DNA of 64,000 nucleotides from Piscinibacter sp943370595 (GTDB taxonomy: Bacteria > Pseudomonadota > Gammaproteobacteria > Burkholderiales > Burkholderiaceae_C), in the NCBI GenBank assembly GCA_943370595.1, contig CALRRO020000013.1, positions 1 through 64,000 on the forward strand. The letters are read 5' to 3'. The translations under genes and the position numbers were made by a program. Below the pieces are notes generated by a model. The model had not been told where the DNA came from, did not search any database, and saw only the letters and a list, made by a program, of their open reading frames with translations. Shown in pieces: positions 27,638 through 36,972 of this stretch (positions are counted from its first letter, which is position 1; every line of letters starts with the position of its first letter).

Positions 27638-27666
27638 TGGGCGGATTCTTCCAGCCCATTTTTTTT
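27638..27666 (+). terminator. early terminator/attenuator in rimP leader
   Basis: TGGGCGGA-TTCT-TCC-a-GCCCA forms an 8-bp stem with one bulged A and is followed by eight T residues. It begins about 17 nt after the predicted transcription start and 74 nt before rimP. No upstream rightward gene ends here, so it most likely attenuates the operon's own transcript. Confidence 0.65.
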
Positions 27667-27739
27667 GCTTGAACGTTTTTCAGTCCTGTCGTGACTGCGG
27701 AAGAAACTGCGGAATCCTTTGCAAAAGGTTGATGACCCT

Positions 27740-28303
27740 GTGACGAGTTGGCAAGCGAGCGTCGAACGCACCGTGACCGGTCTGGGCTATGAGCTCGTGG
27801 ACACGGAACGCACGAGCTCGGCGGGAGGCGGCTTGCTGCGCGTGTACATCGACCGGGTTGCGGGTGATCCGAACGGTGAGTTCATCACCGTCGACGATTG
27901 CGAGAAGGTCACGCGGCAGCTGCAGCACGTGCTCGAGGTCGAGAACTGCGCCTACGCGCGGCTCGAGGTCTCGTCCCCCGGGCTGGATCGCCCGCTGAAG
28001 AAGGCGGCCGACTTCGCCCGCTTCGCCGGCGAGCAGATCGACCTGACGCTGAAGCTGGCGTTCCAGGGCCGCAAGAAGTACAGCGGTGTGCTGCAACCCC
28101 GGCCGGAAGGCGAGGGGGAGGGCTGGCGCATCGTCTTCAACGACGGCAAGACGGATCAGGCACTGGATTTTTCACTCGACGAAGTGCGCGAGGCCCGGCT
28201 GGTGCCGGTGGTCGACTTCAAGGGGCGTCGTTTCGCGCCCGCTGAAGCGCCCGCCGGCGTGGCCGCGCCCGGACAAGAGCTTGACGGAGGTCGTGAGCGA
28301 TGA
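27740..28303 (+). CDS. rimP: ribosome maturation factor RimP
   Basis: RimP assists 30S subunit maturation. The 187-aa protein starts (GTG 27740) SWQASVERTVTGLGYELVDTE and has the family segments LLRVYIDRV, ITVDDCEKVTRQLQHVLEVE, YARLEVSSPGLDRPLKKAADFARFAG and a C-terminal SH3-like domain. A TTG seven codons upstream (27719) is also open, but relatives usually start near the GTG site. AAAAGG is upstream, at a somewhat long spacing. Its stop overlaps the nusA ATG. First gene of the operon. Confidence 0.93.
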   Translation: MTSWQASVERTVTGLGYELVDTERTSSAGGGLLRVYIDRVAGDPNGEFITVDDCEKVTRQLQHVLEVENCAYARLEVSSPGLDRPLKKAADFARFAGEQIDLTLKLAFQGRKKYSGVLQPRPEGEGEGWRIVFNDGKTDQALDFSLDEVREARLVPVVDFKGRRFAPAEAPAGVAAPGQELDGGRER

Positions 28304-29790
28304 ACCGCGAATTGTTGATGCTGGTGGATGCCATCTCTCGCGAGAAGAGCGTGGATCGTGAGGTCGTGTTCGGTGCCGTCGAGGCGGCGCTCGCCTCGGC
28401 ATCGAAGAAGCTGCACGGCGGCGAGGTCGACATGCGCGTGTCGGTCGACCGCGAGAGCGGCGAATACGAGACCTTCCGCCGCTGGCACGTGGTGCCGGAT
28501 GAAGCCGGCCTGCAGCTGCCCGACTCCGAGATCCTGCTGTTCGAAGCGCTGGAGCAGATTCCCGACATCGAGGTCGACGACTACATCGAGGAGCCGGTCG
28601 AGTCCGTCTCCATCGGTCGCATCGGTGCTCAGGCCGCCAAGCAGGTGATCCTGCAGAAGATCCGCGACGCCGAGCGCGAGCAGCTGCTCAACGACTTCCT
28701 GTCGCGCGGCGACAAGATCTTCGTCGGCACCGTCAAGCGCCTGGACAAGGGCGACATCGTCGTCGAGTCGGGCCGTGTCGAAGGCCGGCTGCGCCGCAAC
28801 GAGATGATCCCGAAGGAGAACCTGCGCAGCGGCGACCGCGTGCGGGCGTTCATCCTCGAGGTCGACCCGACGCTGCGCGGCCCGCAGATCATCCTGTCGC
28901 GTTCTGCGCCGGGTTTCATGATCGAGCTGTTCGCCCAGGAAGTGCCTGAGATCGAGCAGGGCCTGCTGGAGATCAAGAGCTGCGCCCGTGACCCGGGCAG
29001 CCGCGCCAAGATCGCCGTGGTGTCGCACGACAAGCGCGTCGACCCGATCGGCACCTGCGTCGGCGTGCGCGGTTCGCGCGTCACCGCAGTGACCAACGAA
29101 CTGGCCGGCGAGCGCGTCGACATCGTGCTGTGGTCGGAGGACCCGGCGCAGTTCGTCATCGGCGCGCTGGCCCCGGCCAACGTGCAGTCGATCGTCGTCG
29201 ATGAAGAGCGCCACGCGATGGACGTCGTCGTCGACGAGGAGAACCTGGCGATCGCGATCGGCCGTGGCGGCCAGAACGTGCGCCTGGCCTCCGAGCTGAC
29301 CGGCTGGCGCATCAACATCATGACGGCCGAGGAATCGGCGTCCAAGCAGGCGCTCGAGTCGGACTCGGTGCGCAAGCTGTTCGTCGAGAAGCTCGACGTC
29401 GACGAGGAAGTCGCCGACATCCTGATCGCCGAAGGCTTCACCAGCCTCGAGGAAGTGGCCTACGTTCCGATGCAGGAGATGCTCGAGATCGAGAGCTTCG
29501 ACGAGGACACCGTCAACGAGCTGCGCACCCGTGCCAAGGATGCGCTGCTGACGATGGAGATCGCCCGCGAGGAGCGGGTCGACGAGGTGTCGCAGGACCT
29601 GCGCGACCTGGAGTTCGAAGGCAAGGGCCTGACGCCTGAGCTGATCTCCAAGCTCGCCGACGGCGGCATCCACACCCGCGACGACTTGGCCGACCTCGCC
29701 GTCGACGAGTTGACCGAGATGACCGGCATCGACGAGTCGCAGGCCAAGGCGCTGATCATGAAGGCGCGTGAACACTGGTTCACCGCCTGA
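28300..29790 (+). CDS. nusA: transcription termination/antitermination factor NusA
   Basis: NusA binds RNA polymerase and modulates pausing, termination and antitermination. The 496-aa length matches E. coli (495). It has an N-terminal polymerase-binding domain (MNRELLMLVDAISREKSVDREVVF), an S1 domain (GTVKRLDKGDIVVESGRVEGRLRRNEMIPKE), two KH domains (IGTCVGVRGSRVTAVTNEL, IGRGGQNVRLASELTGW), and two C-terminal acidic repeats (LIAEGFTSLEEVAYV and LADGGIHTRDDLADLA). GGAGG lies 9 nt before ATG 28300. NusA feedback on this operon is known in E. coli and may act through the leader terminator here. Confidence 0.98.
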   Translation: MNRELLMLVDAISREKSVDREVVFGAVEAALASASKKLHGGEVDMRVSVDRESGEYETFRRWHVVPDEAGLQLPDSEILLFEALEQIPDIEVDDYIEEPVESVSIGRIGAQAAKQVILQKIRDAEREQLLNDFLSRGDKIFVGTVKRLDKGDIVVESGRVEGRLRRNEMIPKENLRSGDRVRAFILEVDPTLRGPQIILSRSAPGFMIELFAQEVPEIEQGLLEIKSCARDPGSRAKIAVVSHDKRVDPIGTCVGVRGSRVTAVTNELAGERVDIVLWSEDPAQFVIGALAPANVQSIVVDEERHAMDVVVDEENLAIAIGRGGQNVRLASELTGWRINIMTAEESASKQALESDSVRKLFVEKLDVDEEVADILIAEGFTSLEEVAYVPMQEMLEIESFDEDTVNELRTRAKDALLTMEIAREERVDEVSQDLRDLEFEGKGLTPELISKLADGGIHTRDDLADLAVDELTEMTGIDESQAKALIMKAREHWFTA

Positions 29791-29843
29791 ACGACACGCC
29801 GACACGAGACAGAGCTAGAGCTAGACCAAGCAAGGATTCAACA

Positions 29844-32690
29844 ATGGCTTCGACCACCGTCGCCCAACTCGCCGCCGAGCTCAATCGCCCGGCCGCGGCG
29901 CTGCTCGAGCAGCTGCAGTCGGCCGGCGTCAAGAAGGCCTCGGCGGACGACACGCTCAGCGAGTCGGACAAGGAACGCCTGCTCGACTTCCTGCGCACCT
30001 CGCACGGCACCGCCGGCGGGGGCGAGCGCAAGAAGATCACCCTGACGCGAAAGTCGACCAGCGAGATCAAGCAGGCCGATGCGAGCGGCAAGGCGCGCAC
30101 CATCCAGGTCGAGGTCCGCAAGAAGCGTACCTTCGTCAAGCGCGACGACGCGCCGGCGAGCGAAGAGCCCTCCGCACCGGTGATCGACGAAGCCGAACTG
30201 CAGCGTCGCGAGGAAGAAGCACGCGCCCAGGCCGAACTGCTGCGCCGCCAGGAGGAAGACCTGGCGGAGAAGCGCCGCCTGCGCGAAGAGCAGGAAAAGC
30301 GCGACCGCGAAGCCGCCGAGGCACGTGCCGCCGAAGCCGCACGCAAGGCCGCCGAGGAAGCGGCCGCGGCACTGGCGGCCGCTGCGGCCAAGCCGGAACC
30401 GAAGAGCGCCAAGGCTGCTGCACCGGCCGAGCCACCGGCTGCACCGCCCGCGGCGCCGGCTGAGCCGCCGAAGCCCGTGCTGCGTGTCATCAAGGCCGCC
30501 GACGTGGTCAATGAGGAAGCCCAGCGCGCGGCCGACCTGGCCAAGCGCCGCAAGGCCGCCGAGGATGAAGCTCGCGCGATCCGCGAGATGATGAATGCAC
30601 CGAAGAAGGTGCTCGTCGCGAAGAAGCCCGAGGAGCCGGCCAAGCCGGCCACCGAGATCAAGGGCACGATCCACAAGAAGGCCGGCGCACCGGGTGCGCC
30701 GACCACGACCACGACCGCCGGTGCCGCCAAGCCGGGCGACAAGAAGTCGGTCAAGTCCGAGAAGCTGTCGTCGAGCTGGGCCGACGACGCTGCCAAGAAG
30801 CGCACGGCACTCAAGGGCCGCAGCGACGGTGCCGCGGGTGGCGCACGCGCCGGCTGGCGCGCACCGCGCGGCGGCCGCCGTGGCGAACGCAGCGATGGCT
30901 CGCAGTCGACCTTCGTCGCGCCGGCCGAGCAGCAGACGCAGGAAGTGCACATCCCCGAAACCATCTCGGTGGCCGACCTGGCGCACAAGATGTCGGTGAA
31001 GGCCTCCGAGGTCATCAAGCAGATGATGAAGCTGGGCCAGATGGTCACCATCAACCAGCAGCTCGACCAGGAGACGGCGATGATCGTCGTCGAGGAGATG
31101 GGCCACAAGGCCTTCGCCGCCAAGCTGGACGATCCGGAAGCCTTCCTCGAGGAGGAGCAGGACGAGCAGACTCACGAGGAGACGACGCGTGCGCCGGTGG
31201 TCACCGTGATGGGCCACGTCGACCACGGCAAGACCTCGCTGCTCGACTACATCCGCACCAGCCGCGTCGCCGCGGGCGAGGCGGGCGGAATCACGCAGCA
31301 CATCGGCGCCTATCACGTCGAGACGCCGCGCGGCATGATCACCTTCCTCGACACCCCGGGCCACGCCGCGTTCACCGCGATGCGGGCGCGCGGTGCCAAG
31401 GCCACCGACATCGTCATCCTGGTGGTGGCGGCCGACGACGGCGTGATGCCGCAGACCAAGGAAGCCATCCACCACGCGAAGGCCGCCAAGGTGCCGATCG
31501 TCGTGGCGATGAACAAGATCGACAAGCCGGAAGCCAACGTCGAGCGGCTGAAGAGCGAGCTGGTGGCCGAGGAGGTCGTGCCGGAAGACTTCGGCGGCGA
31601 TTCGCCGTTCGTGCCGGTGTCCGCCAAGACCGGCCAGGGCATCGACAACCTGCTCGAGCAGGTGCTGCTGCAGGCCGAGGTGCTGGAGCTGAAGGCGGCC
31701 AAGGACGCCCCGGCCAAGGGCCTGGTCATCGAAGCGCAGCTCGACAAGGGCCGCGGCCCGGTGGCGACCATCCTGGTCCAGTCCGGCACGCTCAAGCGCG
31801 GCGACGTGGTGCTGGCGGGTTCGAGCTACGGTCGCGTTCGCGCCATGCTCGACGAGGACGGCAAGCCGACCAACGAGGCCGGCCCGTCGATCCCGGTCGA
31901 GATCCAGGGCCTGACCGAGGTGCCGCAGGCCGGTGACGAGTTCATGGTGCTGGCCGACGAGCGCCGTGCGCGCGAGATCGCGACCTTCCGCCAGGGCAAA
32001 TACCGCGACGTGAAGCTGGCGAAGCGCCAGGCCGCCAACCTCGAGAACATGATGGAGCAGATGGGCCAGGGCAGCGCCCAGACTCTGGCGCTGATCATCA
32101 AGGCCGACGTGCAGGGTTCGCAGGAAGCGCTGGCGCAGTCGCTGCTCAAGCTCTCGACCGACGAGGTCAAGGTGCAGGTGGTGCATGCGGCGGTCGGCGG
32201 CATCAGCGAGTCCGACGTCAACCTGGCGATCGCCTCGAAGGCCATCATCATCGGCTTCAACACGCGGGCCGATGCCGGCGCGCGCAAGCTGGCCGAGAAC
32301 AACGGCGTCGACATCCGCTACTACAACATCATCTACGACGCGGTCGACGAGGTGAAGTTGGCGATGACCGGCATGCTGGCGCCGGAGCAGCGCGAAGAGC
32401 TGATCGGCACGGCCGAGATCCGGCAGGTGTTCGTCGCCTCCAAGATCGGCACGGTGGCCGGCTCGATGGTCACCTCGGGCCTGGTGCGCCGCGGTGCACG
32501 CTTCCGCCTGCTGCGCGAGAACATCGTGGTCTACACCGGCGAGGTCGAGTCGGTTCGACGGCTGAAAGACGATGTGCGCGAGGTCAAGGAAGGCTTCGAG
32601 TGCGGCATCAAGCTGAAGAACTACAACGACTTCAAGGAAGGCGACCAGCTCGAGGTCTTCGAGGTCAAGGAAGTGGCCCGAACGCTTTGA
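29844..32690 (+). CDS. infB: translation initiation factor IF-2
   Basis: IF-2 is the GTPase that places initiator tRNA on the ribosome. The 948-aa protein has a short N-terminal IF2_N helix bundle (TTVAQLAAELNRPAAALLEQLQ), a long Ala/Glu/Arg/Pro-rich linker, and a second IF2_N copy (ISVADLAHKMSVKASEVIKQM). The G domain follows with GHVDHGKT near residue 456, DTPGHAAF and NKID, then domains II-IV ending in EGDQLEVFEVKEVARTL. AAGGA precedes ATG 29844. In E. coli internal starts give shorter forms; this was not tested here. Confidence 0.98.
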   Translation: MASTTVAQLAAELNRPAAALLEQLQSAGVKKASADDTLSESDKERLLDFLRTSHGTAGGGERKKITLTRKSTSEIKQADASGKARTIQVEVRKKRTFVKRDDAPASEEPSAPVIDEAELQRREEEARAQAELLRRQEEDLAEKRRLREEQEKRDREAAEARAAEAARKAAEEAAAALAAAAAKPEPKSAKAAAPAEPPAAPPAAPAEPPKPVLRVIKAADVVNEEAQRAADLAKRRKAAEDEARAIREMMNAPKKVLVAKKPEEPAKPATEIKGTIHKKAGAPGAPTTTTTAGAAKPGDKKSVKSEKLSSSWADDAAKKRTALKGRSDGAAGGARAGWRAPRGGRRGERSDGSQSTFVAPAEQQTQEVHIPETISVADLAHKMSVKASEVIKQMMKLGQMVTINQQLDQETAMIVVEEMGHKAFAAKLDDPEAFLEEEQDEQTHEETTRAPVVTVMGHVDHGKTSLLDYIRTSRVAAGEAGGITQHIGAYHVETPRGMITFLDTPGHAAFTAMRARGAKATDIVILVVAADDGVMPQTKEAIHHAKAAKVPIVVAMNKIDKPEANVERLKSELVAEEVVPEDFGGDSPFVPVSAKTGQGIDNLLEQVLLQAEVLELKAAKDAPAKGLVIEAQLDKGRGPVATILVQSGTLKRGDVVLAGSSYGRVRAMLDEDGKPTNEAGPSIPVEIQGLTEVPQAGDEFMVLADERRAREIATFRQGKYRDVKLAKRQAANLENMMEQMGQGSAQTLALIIKADVQGSQEALAQSLLKLSTDEVKVQVVHAAVGGISESDVNLAIASKAIIIGFNTRADAGARKLAENNGVDIRYYNIIYDAVDEVKLAMTGMLAPEQREELIGTAEIRQVFVASKIGTVAGSMVTSGLVRRGARFRLLRENIVVYTGEVESVRRLKDDVREVKEGFECGIKLKNYNDFKEGDQLEVFEVKEVARTL

Positions 32691-32692
32691 TG

Positions 32693-32790
32693 TTGGCCCC
32701 CGGGCCTCGGCGTACCGCGGCCCACCCCCCGAGGGGATCGCCGGCCGCTTCGGAGCGGCCGTGCGCTGGCCGGCGGGGCGGCACCGGCGA
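32693..32790. repeat. GC-rich REP-like element between infB and rbfA
   Basis: A non-coding stretch of nested dyads. CCCCCCGAGGGG is followed by CGCCGGCC, an inner GGCCGCT-TCGG-AGCGGCC hairpin, and a closing GGCCGGCG. The core ACCCCCCGAGGGG recurs, on the other strand, in the element at 58096-58171. This kind of repeat is common between genes in Burkholderiales; membership of a named family was not tested. Confidence 0.5.
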
Positions 32791-32794
32791 CGAG

Positions 32795-32821
32795 CCCCGC
32801 CTTCCAAAAGAAGGCGGGGTT
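32795..32821 (+). terminator. hairpin upstream of rbfA, partial terminator
   Basis: CCCCGCCTTC-CAAAA-GAAGGCGGGG is a perfect 10-bp stem followed by TT and then CGCATTT, a weak T-run. It ends 18 nt before the rbfA start. It may reduce transcription from infB into rbfA-truB-typA or protect the infB 3' end. Confidence 0.5.
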
Positions 32822-32839
32822 CGCATTTAGGAGCAGACC

Positions 32840-33205
32840 ATGCGACACAAACGATCCATTCCCAACCGCGGCTTCCGCATCGCCGACCAGATCCAGCGCG
32901 ACCTGGCCGAGCTGATCCGCGAGCTGAAGGATCCGCGCATCGGCATGGTCACGCTGCATGCGGTCGAGGTGTCGGCCGACTACGCCCACGCCAAGGTGTT
33001 CTTCTCGCTGCTGGTGGGTGATCCGAAGGAATGCGAGGAGGCCCTGAACGAGGCCGCCGGCTTCCTGCGCAACGGCCTGTTCAAGCGCCTGCAGATCCAC
33101 ACCGTGCCGACATTGCACTTCCACTTCGACCGCACCACCGAGCGTGCGGCCGAGCTGAACATGCTGATCCACCAGGCCAACGCGACGCGGGCGAAAGAAG
33201 ACTGA
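32840..33205 (+). CDS. rbfA: 30S ribosome-binding factor A
   Basis: RbfA binds the 30S subunit during late maturation and cold adaptation. The 121-aa protein has the KH-like fold pattern (RIADQIQRDLAELIRELKDPRIGMVTLHAVEVSADYAHAKVFF) ending with the conserved VPTLHFHFDRTTERAAELNMLI. AGGAG lies 6 nt before ATG 32840. Its order after infB and before truB is the classic one. It is the first gene after the REP-like element and hairpin, so it could be expressed at a lower level than infB. Confidence 0.95.
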   Translation: MRHKRSIPNRGFRIADQIQRDLAELIRELKDPRIGMVTLHAVEVSADYAHAKVFFSLLVGDPKECEEALNEAAGFLRNGLFKRLQIHTVPTLHFHFDRTTERAAELNMLIHQANATRAKED

Positions 33206-33206
33206 C

Positions 33207-34165
33207 GTGAGCGAGAGCCGGCCGCAACGCCCCCGCATCCCGCGCCGTGCCGTGCACGGCGTGCTGTTGCTCGACAAGCCGGTCGGCCTGTCGAGCAACG
33301 ATGCCTTGCAGAAGGCCAAGCGGTTGTTCCGTGCCGAGAAGGCTGGCCACACCGGCACGCTGGACCCACTGGCCAGCGGCCTGCTGCCGCTGTGCTTCGG
33401 CGCCGCCACCAAGTTCTCGCAGGCGAGCCTCGATGCGGACAAGCGCTACCTGGCCACGCTGCAGCTCGGCCAGACGCGCCGCGGTGGCGACCTCGAAGGC
33501 GAGGTGCTGCTCACGCGGCCGGTGAACGTGACGCGCGCGTCGCTGCGCGCCGCCTGCGACCGCTTCACCGGCGAGATCGAGCAGACCCCGCCGATGCATT
33601 CGGCGCTCAAGCACGAAGGCAAGGCGCTGTACGAATACGCCCGTGCCGGCGTCGAAGTCGAGCGCGAGGCACGCCGCGTGACGATTCATTCAATCGACAT
33701 CGTCCAAGGCGATCATGACCGCTGGGTGCTCGACGTGCGCTGCAGCAAGGGCACCTACATCCGCACGCTGGCCGAGGACATCGGCGAGGCGATGGGCTGT
33801 GGTGCGCACCTCGCCGCGCTGCGCCGCACCGGCTCGGGCGCGCTGACGCTGGAGCAGGCCGTGACGCTGGATGCGCTGCAGACGATGGACGAAGCCGAGC
33901 GGGATGATCGACTGCTCGACGCCGACGCGCTGCTGGCCGACTGCCCGGTGGTGCGCCTGGACGCCGAGAACGCCGCGCGCTTCCTGGCCGGCATGCGCCG
34001 CCGGCTGGCGATCGCCGATTCACCGAAGGTCAGGGTCTTCGGCCCCGAACCGCGAGCCTTCCTCGGCGCCGGCCACATCGTCGCCGGCGAACTCATTTCC
34101 ACCAGGCTGCTCAGCCCGACCGAGGTGCAAGGCCTTGTTGTGAACGATCGAACAGAGAGAACCGC

Positions 34166-34169
<4 letters not shown>
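33207..34169 (+). CDS. truB: tRNA pseudouridine(55) synthase
   Basis: TruB makes pseudouridine-55 in the tRNA T loop. The 320-aa protein shows HGVLLLDKPVGLSSNDAL and the catalytic Asp in GHTGTLDPLASGLLPL, then the RYLATLQLG strand and a C-terminal PUA-like region. The start is GTG 33207, directly after the rbfA stop. Its stop overlaps the typA ATG (ATGA). No unusual features were seen. Confidence 0.95.
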
Positions 34170-35986
<1,817 letters not shown>

Positions 35987-35996
35987 GGCGCTGCGC

Positions 35997-36881
35997 ATGC
36001 CGATGACGCACCGCCGCGCGGTGCTGACGATGATCGCGGCGACGCTGATGTGGAGCATCGCCGGCGTGGTGTCGCGCCACTTCGAGGCCGCGAAGGGCTT
36101 CGAGGTCACGTTCTGGCGCAGCCTGTTCAACGGCGTCGCGCTGGTCCTGATGCTGTCGTGGCTGCGCGGGCCGAAGCCGCTGGCGCACGCCATCCGCACC
36201 GGCGGCCGCACGCTGTGGCTGTCCGGCCTGTGCTGGGCGGTGATGTACACCGCCTTCATGATGGCGCTGACGCTGACCACCGTGGCCAACGTGCTGGTCA
36301 CGATGGCGCTGGGCCCGCTGTTCACCGCGCTGATGGCGCGCTTCGCACTCGGCCACAAACTGGCCGCTCGCACCTGGGGCGCGATCTTCGTGGCCGGTGC
36401 CGGCATCGCCTGGATGTATGCGCGCGAGGTGGGCGGCAGCGACGCGCGGCACCTCGTGGGCATGCTGGTCGCGCTGTGCGTGCCGTTCGCGGCGGCGCTG
36501 AACTGGACCCTGATCCAGCACAACCGCAGTGCCGCGCAGCAGGACATGCTGCCGGCGGTGCTGATCGGCGCGCTGCTGTCGGCGCTGGTCACGCTGGTGC
36601 CCGCCTTTCCCTTCGAGGCCACGCCGCGCGACCTGGCGCTGCTGGCGATGCTCGGCGTCGTCCAGCTGGCGATTCCCTGCCTGCTGGCAGTGAACGTGGC
36701 GCGCTCGCTGTCGGCGCCGGAGATCTCTCTGCTCGGCCTGCTCGAGGTCGTGTTCGGCGTGCTGTGGGCCTGGCTGGGCGCCAACGAGGCACCGGCCGCC
36801 ACGGTGCTGACCGGCGGGCTGCTGGTGCTCGGCGCGCTGGCGGGCAACGAACTGCTGGCGCTGCGCGAGCGCCGCGCCTGA
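35997..36881 (+). CDS. EamA/DMT-family transporter
   Basis: This 294-aa integral membrane protein has about ten hydrophobic segments in two EamA repeats (VLTMIAATLMWSIAGVVSRHF begins the first; ALNWTLIQHNRSAAQQDML lies between halves). Such proteins move small metabolites, often amino acids, across the inner membrane; the substrate cannot be told. ATG 35997 is preferred, with GAGG about 9 nt upstream. It starts 10 nt after typA. A second EamA gene at 41928 is a distant paralogue at the end of the polyamine island. Confidence 0.85.
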   Translation: MPMTHRRAVLTMIAATLMWSIAGVVSRHFEAAKGFEVTFWRSLFNGVALVLMLSWLRGPKPLAHAIRTGGRTLWLSGLCWAVMYTAFMMALTLTTVANVLVTMALGPLFTALMARFALGHKLAARTWGAIFVAGAGIAWMYAREVGGSDARHLVGMLVALCVPFAAALNWTLIQHNRSAAQQDMLPAVLIGALLSALVTLVPAFPFEATPRDLALLAMLGVVQLAIPCLLAVNVARSLSAPEISLLGLLEVVFGVLWAWLGANEAPAATVLTGGLLVLGALAGNELLALRERRA

Positions 36882-36926
36882 GCCACCCCCGGGCCTCCCG
36901 GACAGGGCTTCCCCTCAGCGAACGGC

Positions 36927-36955
36927 GGTCGCGGCGGCTTAGCATGGCCGCGACC
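36927..36955 (+). promoter_or_regulatory. 9-bp stem hairpin just upstream of the WS/DGAT ribosome site
   Basis: GGTCGCGGC, an 11-nt loop and GCCGCGACC form a perfect stem that ends 2 nt before the GAAGGGAG ribosome binding site of the next gene. It could be an mRNA structure affecting translation or a protein-binding dyad. No T-run follows, so it is unlikely to be a terminator. Confidence 0.4.
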
Positions 36956-36972
36956 TTGGAAGGGAGCCACCG

